A program made the position numbers and the translations under genes. This document shows, piece by piece, positions 25,260 to 32,946 of a stretch of DNA of 64,000 bases. Origin of the DNA: JACRLV01 sp045863555 (GTDB taxonomy: Bacteria > Planctomycetota > Phycisphaerae > UBA1845 > Fen-1342). How positions within the stretch are numbered: the first letter of the stretch is position 1; each line of letters starts with the position of its first letter. The DNA lies in the NCBI GenBank assembly GCA_045863555.1, contig BTUU01000002.1:310001-374000 (forward strand), read 5' to 3'. A model generated the notes under the pieces. That model was not told the origin of the DNA. It made no database searches and saw nothing but the letters and a program-made list of their open reading frames with translations.

Positions 25260-27218
25260 ATGAAAACACTACTCACGCCGCTGGTATTTCCGATTCTCCT
25301 GTGTGTCGCGGCCGCGCCGGCTGATGTCCGCCTGCCCGCGATCTTTGCCGATCACGCCGTGCTCCAGCAGCAGTCGGAGGTCACGCTGTGGGGCTGGGCG
25401 GATGCCGGCGAGACCGTAACGGTCTCGGCGGACTGGCTGAAAACGCCCGTGAGCGCGACGGCCGGCACGGACGGGCGGTGGACGGCGAAGATCACGACGA
25501 CGGCCGCGGGCGGGCCGCACCGACTCAAATTCGCGGGCAAGAACACGCTCGAACTGAGGGACATCTACTTCGGCGAGGTGTGGTTCTGCTCCGGCCAGTC
25601 GAACATGGAGTGGACCGTCGGGCCGCACGTCGGACCGGGCGTTGACCGGGCGCGCGAGGAGGTCGAGTCGGCGAATCACCCGCTGATCCGGATGTTCACG
25701 GTCGTGAAAGAGCGGGCGGATGAACCGAAGGCGGAGTGCAAGGGCGAGTGGACGGTGTGCTCGCCCGAGACGGTCGCGAAGTGGTCGGCGACGGCGTATT
25801 TCTTCGGGCGCAAGCTGAACCAGGAACTGAACGTGCCGATCGGGCTCATTCATTCGAGCTGGGGCGGGACGGAGATCGAGCTGTGGATCAGCGAGCCGGC
25901 GTTTCAGGCGGTGCCGGAGTTTGCGGCGTCGCTGGAAGGCAAGAGGCGGGCGCTGCTGGAGCACGACAAGGTCCTCGCGGAGTGGCAGGAGAAGTGCCTG
26001 AAGCTCGATCCGGGCTGGGAGAAGTGGAACGCGCCGGGGTTTGATGACAAGACGTGGACGCCGATCGCCGGGATGGCCCCGTTCGAGAAGATTGGGCTGG
26101 GCGATTACGACGGCGTGGTCTGGTTTCGCGGGGAGTTCAATGCGCCGGATGCGTGGGCGGGCAAGCCGGTGAAGCTCGACTTCGGGCCGATCGACGACCG
26201 CGACATGACGTGGGTGAATGGGCGGCGGGTCGGCGAGACGGATGGGTGGAATCTGCCGCGGGCGTATGACGTGCCCGCGGGCGTGGTGAATGCGGGGCGG
26301 AATTCGGTGGTGATCCGCGTGCATGACACGGGGGTCATCGGAGGGATGAACCCGTCGGCCGGGCAGCCGGCGGCGGTGTGCGGCGTGGATCGGATCAGCA
26401 TCGGGTCGTGGCGGTTCATGCCGGCGGTGGAGCAGAAGGCACTGGGTTCGCAGCCGCAGCCGCCGCGGACGGAGCATTCGACGCTGTACAACGCGATGGT
26501 CGCGCCGCTGACGCAGTATCGGATTCGCGGGTTCGTCTGGTACCAGGGCGAGTCGAACGTGACGCGGGCGGAACAGTATGCGACGGCGTTTCCCGCGATG
26601 ATCAACGACTGGCGGGGGCAGTGGGGGCTGGGTGAGCTGCCGTTCTACTATGTGCAGATCGCGCCGTTCCGGTATTCGCGGCAGACGGAGAATGTCGAGA
26701 ACTGGAACCACCCCGCGGCCGAGCTGCGCGAGGTGCAACGGCGGGCGCTGGCGGTGCCGCAGACGGGCATGATCGTGACGACGGACATCACGGCCAGCGT
26801 GGATGACATCCATCCGCCGAACAAGCAGGACGTGGGGGCGCGGCTGGGGCTGTGGGCGCTGGCGCAGACGTATGGCCAGTCGGGGCTGGTGCATTCGGGG
26901 CCGCTGTATCGGGAGATGACGGTCGAGGGCGATGCGATCCGGCTGCGGTTCGATCACGTCGGCGGCGGGCTCGTCGCGCGGGGGGAGGCGCTGAAGGGGT
27001 TCATCATCGCGGGTGAGAATCGGGCGTTCGTGCGGGCGACGGCGACGATCGACGGCGATTCGGTGGTTGTGCGCGGCGAGGGCGTGGCGAAGCCGGTGGC
27101 CGTGCGGTTTGGGTGGAGCGACATTGCGCAGCCGAACCTGTTCAATAAGGAAGGGCTGCCTGCGTCGCCGTTTCGGACGGACGAGTGGCCGATGGCGACG
27201 CAGAATACGAAGTGGTGA
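25260..27218 (+). CDS. sialate O-acetylesterase family protein, secreted
   Basis: This exported 652-residue SGNH-type esterase has a signal peptide ending near Ala20-Asp22, then an N-terminal beta domain (about 25-105), the nucleophile motif CSGQSNMEW (Ser114), an inserted jelly-roll part (about 235-375, GH2-like with WVNGRRVGETDGWN) and the second catalytic block with the DDIHPPNKQDVGARL Asp/His pair. The family removes O-acetyl groups from sialic acids or other acetylated glycans and is common in planctomycetes that degrade algal polysaccharides. It stands alone, divergent from rho, and converges on the phage-like module. Confidence 0.93.
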   Translation: MKTLLTPLVFPILLCVAAAPADVRLPAIFADHAVLQQQSEVTLWGWADAGETVTVSADWLKTPVSATAGTDGRWTAKITTTAAGGPHRLKFAGKNTLELRDIYFGEVWFCSGQSNMEWTVGPHVGPGVDRAREEVESANHPLIRMFTVVKERADEPKAECKGEWTVCSPETVAKWSATAYFFGRKLNQELNVPIGLIHSSWGGTEIELWISEPAFQAVPEFAASLEGKRRALLEHDKVLAEWQEKCLKLDPGWEKWNAPGFDDKTWTPIAGMAPFEKIGLGDYDGVVWFRGEFNAPDAWAGKPVKLDFGPIDDRDMTWVNGRRVGETDGWNLPRAYDVPAGVVNAGRNSVVIRVHDTGVIGGMNPSAGQPAAVCGVDRISIGSWRFMPAVEQKALGSQPQPPRTEHSTLYNAMVAPLTQYRIRGFVWYQGESNVTRAEQYATAFPAMINDWRGQWGLGELPFYYVQIAPFRYSRQTENVENWNHPAAELREVQRRALAVPQTGMIVTTDITASVDDIHPPNKQDVGARLGLWALAQTYGQSGLVHSGPLYREMTVEGDAIRLRFDHVGGGLVARGEALKGFIIAGENRAFVRATATIDGDSVVVRGEGVAKPVAVRFGWSDIAQPNLFNKEGLPASPFRTDEWPMATQNTKW

Positions 27219-27228
27219 GACAGCACAT

Positions 27229-27420
27229 CTAAATCCCGCGCAACCGCTCCGCCTCGCGGCTGAGCGTTTCGCTGAGGGCGCCGAGGCGGCGGGCTTCGGC
27301 GGGGTCGCCGCGGTCGATTGCGGCCGAGACCTGGCGGTCGAATTCGCCTACCGCGTCTTCGACGATCTCGGCCGTCGCGTGGGCGATGGCTTGGGCGGTT
27401 TTCAGGTCGGCGGCGGGCAT
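27229..27420 (-). CDS. small hypothetical protein at the end of the phage module
   Basis: This 63-residue soluble, probably all-helical protein is rich in Ala, Glu and Arg and has a heptad-like pattern (a coiled coil is possible). There is no known family. It is the last minus-strand frame of the phage-like cluster, 11 bp from the convergent esterase stop. It is separated from the holin-like gene by a hairpin and TTTTCACG repeats. It could be phage-derived or an unrelated small gene. Confidence 0.45.
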   Translation of the reverse strand: MPAADLKTAQAIAHATAEIVEDAVGEFDRQVSAAIDRGDPAEARRLGALSETLSREAERLRGI

Positions 27421-27440
27421 GCGACATCCCCAAGGGGGAC

Positions 27441-27531
27441 GGCGGCGCGTTGGTGATCGCGCCGCCGCCTGTTTTCACGTTATCACGTTTTCACGTTTTC
27501 ACGCGTCGAGGTCACGTTCTCACGCTTGCAC
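27441..27531. repeat. 9-bp GC hairpin followed by TTTTCACG tandem repeats
   Basis: GGCGGCGCG (27441-27449) pairs with 27458-27466. It is followed from 27472 by octamer units TTTTCACG, TTATCACG, TTTTCACG, TTTTCACG and, after an interruption, more TCACG units. The same octamer, on both strands, recurs at 29.30-29.38 kb inside the same module. Confidence 0.7.
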
Positions 27532-27555
27532 GTCGAAACCGGGGCGCGACGGGTG

Positions 27556-27798
27556 TCACTTTCCCCCGTTCCCACCTTCCCACCTTCCCACGCCTTTCGT
27601 CCCCGCGTCTTCGTGGGCGATGCCGAGGATGAGCGCGACGCCGATCGCGAGGATGTTCGTCACGCTCTCTTCGCTGAGCACCCAGCCCGCGTTGGCCGCG
27701 AAGCTGACGATGAGCGTCGCGAGCGCGACCTGGGCCTTGCGGCTGCGCAGCGGCCAGAGCCAGCGGCGGATGCCGGTCACGGGTGGTTCAGTCGACAT
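27556..27798 (-). CDS. holin-like small membrane protein
   Basis: This 80-residue protein has two hydrophobic segments (about 20-38 and 46-62) and a charged tail, ending near LGIAHEDAGTK. Small two-helix proteins with a 'SRKAQVALATLIVSFAAN' first helix and an ending of this kind occur in tailed phages and are often called holins. The start ATG overlaps the lipoprotein stop by 11 bp. The function is inferred from size, topology and context. The final residues run into G-rich repeat DNA. Confidence 0.55.
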   Translation of the reverse strand: MSTEPPVTGIRRWLWPLRSRKAQVALATLIVSFAANAGWVLSEESVTNILAIGVALILGIAHEDAGTKGVGRWEGGNGGK

Positions 27799-28333
27799 GA
27801 TCTGTCTCCTTTTGCTTCGGTACGCTGTTGCTTCGCGGGGCGACGCCTTGTGCGGCGTCAGTTGAGTCGCCGCTTTCGACGGCACGATTTGCCGCCGCTG
27901 CGCCGGCCGCGGCGGCGAGGGCTTCGGTGGCGCGTCCCGCGCCGGTAACGAGCCGGCGCGCGAGCAGGTCGACAATCGACTGGTCGCTGAAGAGCTTTGC
28001 ATCGACGCCGGCCATGCGGAGAGCCTTCGCGCGTTCGAACTGGACGCCCCAGAATTCGATGAGGTCGCGTTCGTTCCAGACGCGATTCAGCTCGATGAGC
28101 TGGTCGTCGGTGAGGCGCGTGCCGCCGGTATATTCCAGGCGTGCGATGAGGTCGCGGAAGAGCAGCATCCGCAGGCCGTCGCGCTGACGATCGAAGACGG
28201 CCTGCTGGACATCGTCGGCGCGGCGCTGCGATTCGATGGCGATGCGGACGCTTTCGCGCGTGCAGCCGGCGGTGAGGAGTGCTGCCAGGCAGATGCCCAG
28301 TAGCAGCGAACTGTGATTTCGTTCATGGCTCAT
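27788..28333 (-). CDS. lipoprotein of the phage-like module
   Basis: This 181-residue product has a lipoprotein signal (HSSLLLGICLAALLTAGC, lipobox Cys near residue 24). The rest is charged and helical (about 30-130), with an Ala-rich stretch (about 140-160) and a hydrophilic tail. It overlaps the holin-like gene by 11 bp, which implies coupled translation. Lipoproteins next to holins can be outer-membrane spanin subunits, but this one is longer than usual for that role and the call stays open. Confidence 0.6.
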   Translation of the reverse strand: MSHERNHSSLLLGICLAALLTAGCTRESVRIAIESQRRADDVQQAVFDRQRDGLRMLLFRDLIARLEYTGGTRLTDDQLIELNRVWNERDLIEFWGVQFERAKALRMAGVDAKLFSDQSIVDLLARRLVTGAGRATEALAAAAGAAAANRAVESGDSTDAAQGVAPRSNSVPKQKETDHVD

Positions 28334-28368
28334 TCGGATCCCCCTTTTTCTGAATTCCCGTCGGTTCG

Positions 28369-28665
28369 TTACGCCAGCAGCGCGATCACCCGCGCCGCGA
28401 AGACGACGCCGTCGACCCATTTCTCCGCCGCGATCGCCTCGGACATCTTTCGCGTCGTCTCGGCGATCTCGGCGTGCGAGATCCAGCCGCCCCGGGCGGC
28501 CTCGCGGGAGAGGCCGGCGTGGAGGTAGTCGACCTCGGCGGGTGTGCGGGTTTGCTCGACGCGTGCGCTCTCAATGAGCAGCGCGTCGATGAGCGTGCGG
28601 GCTGCTTCGACGAACGCACGGGCGGTGCGGGCGTCGACTTGTTCCAGGACTGTTGCGAGGATCAT
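28369..28665 (-). CDS. small hypothetical protein of the phage-like module
   Basis: This helical soluble protein of about 98 residues has no family that I recognise. Two adjacent ATG codons (28668 and 28665) follow an AAAGGAG site. The second has the better spacing. It lies 35 bp before the lipoprotein gene on the same strand and after the repeat-bearing gap that follows the DUF1320 gene. Confidence 0.5.
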   Translation of the reverse strand: MILATVLEQVDARTARAFVEAARTLIDALLIESARVEQTRTPAEVDYLHAGLSREAARGGWISHAEIAETTRKMSEAIAAEKWVDGVVFAARVIALLA

Positions 28666-28720
28666 CATTATCTCCTTTGTTGGGTCGTCCTTTGTTCGCC
28701 GGGCTTGCGCCCGACGGCGT

Positions 28721-28812
28721 CGGGCACGGAGGCCCACGCCACTGTTGTCATTCGGCGGGCACGGAGACCCGAAGCTGCTGTTGCCATTCGGCGGGCACGG
28801 AGGCCCACGCCA
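28721..28812. repeat. three 35-36-bp tandem units
   Basis: Units begin with CGGGCACGGA at 28721, 28756 and 28792 and continue with GGCCCACGCCACT-type sequence and GTTGTCATTCGG or GTTGCCATTCGG. The middle unit is diverged in its centre. The units are contiguous, without spacers. They fill the gap between two phage-module genes. Confidence 0.8.
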
Positions 28813-28830
28813 CTTTTGCGGACACCGCCG

Positions 28831-29283
28831 CTACAGGCCGTCGAGTTCCGCGGCCGTGAATACACGCGGCGACGAGCTGGCGAGCGGCTCGTCATTCACC
28901 GCGGTGCGGCCGATTGGCGGGCTCGCGGCCGGGAGGTTGACGTCGCCTCTTGCGAGGCGTTCGAACCAGCGGCGTGCGTCCTCGGCGAGGAAGCGGATGC
29001 GGTCGGGGATATCGCCGACGAACGGCGAGCTTTGCCACGCGATCGACTCGGCCAGGTCGAGGACGCGGGCCGCGAGGATGTCGGCGACCTCGGGGTGGCC
29101 CACGAGATCGACCGGCGTGGCGTAGCGGATTGCCAGCCACCCATCGGCCAGCCCCGACGCTTCATCGACAATTGCCTGGCCGACGGTTTCATCCGCTGTT
29201 TCGCCCGCGACGCGGTCCGTGAGTCGCGAGTACATCGCCGAGCCGAGTCGCGCGGCGAGTTGTTCTTTCGTTACATAGGCCAT
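28831..29283 (-). CDS. Mu gp36-like (DUF1320) head-tail protein
   Basis: This 150-residue protein has the DUF1320 start pattern MAYVTKEQLAARLG..MYSRLTDR, a central helical part with the DGWLAIRYATPVDLVG and VADILAARVLDLAE segments, and a Pro/Ser-rich tail. Mu gp36 follows the major capsid protein and is thought to act in head completion or head-tail joining. Position and motif agree. A GAGGATGC site stands before the ATG. It is the last recognisable head-module gene. Confidence 0.82.
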   Translation of the reverse strand: MAYVTKEQLAARLGSAMYSRLTDRVAGETADETVGQAIVDEASGLADGWLAIRYATPVDLVGHPEVADILAARVLDLAESIAWQSSPFVGDIPDRIRFLAEDARRWFERLARGDVNLPAASPPIGRTAVNDEPLASSSPRVFTAAELDGL

Positions 29284-29301
29284 TGCATCCTCCGAAGCTC
29301 A

Positions 29302-29375
29302 CGTGAAAACGTGATAACGTGAAAAGGTGAAAACGAGTCTGGCGGGGGCTGTTTTCACGTTTTCACCTTTTCACG
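29302..29375. repeat. 18-bp perfect inverted repeat built from TTTTCACG/CGTGAAAA units
   Basis: CGTGAAAAGGTGAAAACG (29318-29335) pairs exactly with 29358-29375 around a 22-nt loop. A further CGTGAAAACGTGATAA unit lies just upstream at 29302-29317. It sits between the capsid and DUF1320 genes. It shares its octamer with the array at 27.47 kb. Confidence 0.8.
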
Positions 29376-29383
29376 CCGATTCC

Positions 29384-29419
29384 GGGCCGGGCCGCTCCCC
29401 CGAAATCGCGGCCCGGCCC
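29384..29419 (-). terminator. strong hairpin downstream of the major capsid gene
   Basis: GGGCCGGGCCGC (29384-29395) pairs exactly with 29408-29419 with a 12-nt loop, 30 bp after the capsid gene stop on the minus strand. It may attenuate transcription, so that capsid mRNA exceeds that of downstream genes. No clear T-run follows, so Rho-independent action is not certain. Confidence 0.5.
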
Positions 29420-29448
29420 TTACACCTTTCACTTTTCACCGACGGCGA

Positions 29449-30378
29449 TCACGTGAACGTGACCAGACACGCGTCCTGCCAGTAGCCGTATCCCGCCTGG
29501 TAGATCGCCTTCACGCCGTACTGGTGCTGGTTTTCGTTCGCTTCGAGTTCGCTGCCCTCGGCGAGCGCCGTGACCTGTACCGGCAGCTCCTCCTGGAAGA
29601 GGAACGGCCGCGCCTGACCGTCGGTGCGGAAGATGGCGAACTTGTCGGTCCAGCTCAGGCGGGGGTTCGCGACCCACGCGAGCGAGAACGGGCCGCTGGC
29701 CGCGAGCGGGTTGCTCGATGCGTTGATCTGTTGCGCCGAGAGCGCGACCAGCGTCGGCGAGAGGAACGGCAGCGGCACCATGACCAGGAACTCGCGGGCC
29801 GACTCGTTCATCGGCTCGCCCTGGTCATCCTTCTGGCCGATGACCTGCGCGACGCCGCGCACGATCGCCTCGTACATCTCCTCGGCGGTCGGCGCGGTCG
29901 TCGTGGCCGCCTCGGAGGTGATCGAGTTGCTTTGCGTGCCGGAGTCGCCCTCGGCGTGCGTGGTGCTGAAGAAATTTGCGCCGTCGTAGCCCGTGGCCGA
30001 CGCGCCACCGGCGATCAGGTCGGTCAGCAGCGAATTCGGATGCGTCGCGACGCGGCGGGCCATCTCGCTCACGCGGGTCATGATCTGGCCGGTCTTGTCG
30101 CGCCGCTGCTCGTCGGCGTCGACGCGGATCGTCGATTCCCAGACCTTGTTGACGAGCGTGATGCCCTGCGCCCGGAGCGGCTTGACGATGCGCCCGCCCT
30201 TCCACTCGCGCACCTGCGGCACCATGCCGAGCCACTTGTACGTCTCGCTTTCCTGCGTGCTGGCGAAGCGCATCGCGAGCTTCGTCCACCAGGCGGCGGC
30301 CGCGAATTCTTCGAGGCGGCGATAGAACCGGCCGATGATCGCCTTCGACGTCAATCCCGTATCAACAACCGTTGCCAT
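29449..30378 (-). CDS. Mu gpT-like major capsid protein
   Basis: This 309-residue protein matches the Mu-like gpT family, the HK97-fold major head protein. Family-like features are the early FYRRLEEFAAAAWWTKLAMRF region, EWKGGRIVKPLRAQGITL (the E-loop area of the fold), RVATHPNSLLTDLI, the TGYDGANFFSTTHAEGDSGTQSN block and a final Tyr-rich segment (YGYWQDACLVTFT). The length is normal and the frame intact, which argues against simple decay. It lies 75 bp after the decoration gene and before strong hairpins. Confidence 0.88.
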   Translation of the reverse strand: MATVVDTGLTSKAIIGRFYRRLEEFAAAAWWTKLAMRFASTQESETYKWLGMVPQVREWKGGRIVKPLRAQGITLVNKVWESTIRVDADEQRRDKTGQIMTRVSEMARRVATHPNSLLTDLIAGGASATGYDGANFFSTTHAEGDSGTQSNSITSEAATTTAPTAEEMYEAIVRGVAQVIGQKDDQGEPMNESAREFLVMVPLPFLSPTLVALSAQQINASSNPLAASGPFSLAWVANPRLSWTDKFAIFRTDGQARPFLFQEELPVQVTALAEGSELEANENQHQYGVKAIYQAGYGYWQDACLVTFT

Positions 30379-30453
30379 ATCCGTACCCCTGCTGAAAATC
30401 CCCGTGAAGCAGCCGACTCCGCTGCCGGCCGTTGTCGACGATTGTTCGCCGCG

Positions 30454-31191
30454 TTACGCGATGTCCCGGCTGAGGACGATCCACTCGCTGCCCGTGCAGA
30501 GCAGCAGCACCGTGTCGAACTGGGCATCGAGCGTGGCCAGCGTCGCCCCGCCGTCGATGGTCTCCGCGGCGTTGCCGTCGAGCGTGATCGCGGCCGCGGT
30601 GACGTTCGTCTTCACGACGCGGATCCACGCGCCGGCGCGGACCGTTGCCGCCGCGGGAAGCGTCAGCGTTCGGCCGGTGCTGTTGGCCATGAGCAGCACG
30701 CGGTTCATGTGGTCGAGGGTGAGCGTCGCGGCGGCGTCGGCGAGCGCGATGATGGGCAGGTTCTCGAACTGCCCCTCGAACTCGGTCACCGGCTGGATCC
30801 GCACGCGGGCGAGGTTGGTCGATTCGACGCTGATGACGCGGCCGATGCGCGAGTTGCCCGTCGGCGTGAGCGTGAGCGTCGCGTCGTCGGTGGCGTAGAC
30901 GTCCTTGCCGATGTCGGCGACGGCGACGCCGGTGAGCGTGTGAACGATGTCGATCGCCTGGTAGAGCCGCACGCTGATGCCGCCGGCGGTGTGTCCGGCG
31001 ACGGTGTTGTCCGCCTGCTTGTAGGCGACGCCGAGGAACTCATCGCCGGCGACGAGCGGCCGCGCGTAGCCGGTCGAGCGCCGCCGGCCGACGAGCGCGC
31101 CTTTGAAGATGTTTGCGTTGTCGTCGACCGGGACCTCGATCAACTCGCGCGAGGTGTAGAACAGCAGATCGCGATTCGCAGTCAATGCCAT
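30454..31191 (-). CDS. DUF2190-like capsid decoration protein
   Basis: The 245-residue product has a beta-rich N-terminal half like the DUF2190 family of phage head decoration or stabilisation proteins: FLGVAYKQADNTVAGHTAG, then the VYATDDATLTLTPTGNSRIG block typical of the family. The C-terminal half (about 150-245), with repeated short strands (LTLPAAATVRAGAWIRVVK), looks like an added beta domain. It sits between the protease/scaffold and capsid genes, the usual place for such a protein. Confidence 0.78.
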   Translation of the reverse strand: MALTANRDLLFYTSRELIEVPVDDNANIFKGALVGRRRSTGYARPLVAGDEFLGVAYKQADNTVAGHTAGGISVRLYQAIDIVHTLTGVAVADIGKDVYATDDATLTLTPTGNSRIGRVISVESTNLARVRIQPVTEFEGQFENLPIIALADAAATLTLDHMNRVLLMANSTGRTLTLPAAATVRAGAWIRVVKTNVTAAAITLDGNAAETIDGGATLATLDAQFDTVLLLCTGSEWIVLSRDIA

Positions 31192-31240
31192 GTGCGTTCT
31201 CCTTTGTTACACTTGCAGGTTGAATCACGCTGCAACGGCG

Positions 31241-32446
31241 CTATCGCGCCGTGCGAACTCGGCCCGACGCGGCCGCTACTTCGTATGCCTTCAGGTCTTC
31301 CGGCTCCGCGCCGATGTCGCGCAGGACCGTCACGACTGCCGGCGGACGCACGCCCGCGCGAAGCGCCGACGCGGTCGGGACCAGCCGTCCCGGCATGCGC
31401 AGGACGGGCGAACGCGCGAGTCGCTGTACCGCGCCGAGCGGGTCGCGGAGATACTCATCGCGCCAGTCCTGGCTCGTGTTGTCGACGATCCGTCCCTCGG
31501 AAAGTCCGCGGTCGACGAAGAGTTCTGCGTCGCGGTCGAGAATCTGCCGCCGAAGCAATTCGACCTCGTTCTCGGCAGCCTCGGCTCGCGCGAGAAGGGC
31601 GATTGCTTCGGCGGTGGTTCCGTGGGACGCCGTGTCAGGGGCGATGGCGTCCGTCGGCCGCGTGAATGCGTCGGCGGTCGAGGGAGGGCGCGCGTCCATG
31701 TCTACGGCAGCGCTTGGCACGGGTCCGGAGTCCGCCGGCGCCGGCGAGTCCTCCGGCGTGGCGTGAGCGACGGCCCTCGACGCCGCGAGCGCCTGAATCC
31801 CCCGCATCGCCGGGTCATTCGTCAGCGCCACCGGCCCGAGGGCGACCAGCCGGCTCGCGGACTCGTCCGCCCAGAAGATCACGGGCGAGAAGTAGCGGTA
31901 TTCGCCGGTCCGCAGCAGTTCGCGGGCCCGCTTCGTCCACGTCACGCCGACCGCCCACAGGCCGTCGCGGCGCATCTCCAGCCCCGCGATCCAGCCCGCG
32001 GCGGGCCGCAGGCCGTCGGGCCGCGTGTTGTGCCGCTCGAAGCTCTGGTGCTCGTAGTCGATCGCGAGCTTGCGGCCGAGGCTCGCGAACCAGTTCACGG
32101 CCGCGACGGCGTGCTCCTCGCGAAATTCGAAGTCGCTGCCGGCGAGCGGGCGTTCGACTTCGATCCTGCCGAAGGGGATGAGGAGGAACTCGGTCACGGG
32201 CTCGCCGAGGTCGCGGGCGCGGAGGGTGTGGGCCGTCTGCGGCGGCGCGCCGCCTTCCGGCACGGGGCCGGTGGCCTGGCGCATCATCTCGAACGCGTCC
32301 GCCTGGTCGGCGGCCTCGGCGAGCAGGTCGCGCACGGTTCGAGTGTTTCGGCCGAGTCCTGTGCGGAGCAGATCGGTGACGCGGGTCAGCCGCGCTGCGA
32401 TGTGCTCGGACGCGATGCGTTCGAATGCGGAGGGGTGTTGACTCAT
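31241..32446 (-). CDS. Mu I-like head maturation protease/scaffold
   Basis: This 401-residue protein matches the Mu-like prophage I protein family: FLLIPFGRIEVERPLAG, the FREEHAVAAVNWFASLGRKL stretch, IDYEHQSFERH with a likely catalytic core, then PAAGWIAGLEMRRDGLWAVGV and RYFSPVIFW. In Mu the I gene codes for a protease with an internal scaffold product. The C-terminal part (about 255-400) is helical and charged, as expected for scaffold. An N-terminal extension of about 70 helical residues precedes the protease domain. It lies 68 bp after the GNAT gene. Confidence 0.86.
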   Translation of the reverse strand: MSQHPSAFERIASEHIAARLTRVTDLLRTGLGRNTRTVRDLLAEAADQADAFEMMRQATGPVPEGGAPPQTAHTLRARDLGEPVTEFLLIPFGRIEVERPLAGSDFEFREEHAVAAVNWFASLGRKLAIDYEHQSFERHNTRPDGLRPAAGWIAGLEMRRDGLWAVGVTWTKRARELLRTGEYRYFSPVIFWADESASRLVALGPVALTNDPAMRGIQALAASRAVAHATPEDSPAPADSGPVPSAAVDMDARPPSTADAFTRPTDAIAPDTASHGTTAEAIALLARAEAAENEVELLRRQILDRDAELFVDRGLSEGRIVDNTSQDWRDEYLRDPLGAVQRLARSPVLRMPGRLVPTASALRAGVRPPAVVTVLRDIGAEPEDLKAYEVAAASGRVRTAR

Positions 32447-32514
32447 TTCTTGTCTCCCTATGATGTCTTGTTGTTCGTGGCAACGCTGTCCTAACCGGCG
32501 TTGTGATACGGCGG

Positions 32515-32946
32515 CTACGAGGCGGCCTTCGATCGCGGCGGGCGGCGCATCAGCTCGATATTGCCTTTGGTGTTTCGTTCGACCGCCTCGAAGCCGAGCG
32601 TCCGGTAGAACCCGCGCGGGTCGCCCGTCGACATGTCGATCTTCGCCCGCACTTCCGTCGCGCCGGTCGCCTCGACGAGCGCCCGGCCGATGCCCAGGCC
32701 GCGATACGCCGGGTGCACCAGGGCGTTGACGAGCCGCGCGCCGCGCGTCGTCACGGCCACGCCGACGAGCACGCGGTCGACTTCCGCGATGTAGACCCGG
32801 TGGCGGGCGCCGCTCAGCATCTCGGCGAGCTGGCCACGGCGCAGGAAGTAATCCCTTCGCAGCGCCGTATCGAAGAAGAATTCCAGCGGCACCTGGTCGC
32901 GGCGGGTCGCGGGGCGAACGGTCAATTCTGCCTGGCGGGCGGTCAT
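32515..32946 (-). CDS. GNAT-family N-acetyltransferase inside the phage head module
   Basis: The 143-residue protein has the GNAT fold pattern: strand region VLVGVAVTTRGARLVNALVH, the acetyl-CoA loop PAYRGLGIGRALVEA and the ending GFYRTLGFEAVERNTKGNIEL. Its start overlaps the stop of the portal gene (ATGA), so translation is coupled. In Mu this place is held by gp30/G genes. An acetyltransferase here is unusual. It could modify a capsid part, act on the host or be a cargo-type gene. The substrate is unknown. Confidence 0.82.
   Translation of the reverse strand: MTARQAELTVRPATRRDQVPLEFFFDTALRRDYFLRRGQLAEMLSGARHRVYIAEVDRVLVGVAVTTRGARLVNALVHPAYRGLGIGRALVEATGATEVRAKIDMSTGDPRGFYRTLGFEAVERNTKGNIELMRRPPRSKAAS

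Noticed and set aside
25269..26957. 562-codon minus-strand frame inside the sialate esterase
   Set aside because: A shadow frame with low-complexity Arg/Pro/His translation. The plus-strand gene has catalytic motifs and a signal peptide.
28721..28812. possible CRISPR array
   Set aside because: The three units are contiguous with no spacers and there are no cas genes nearby.
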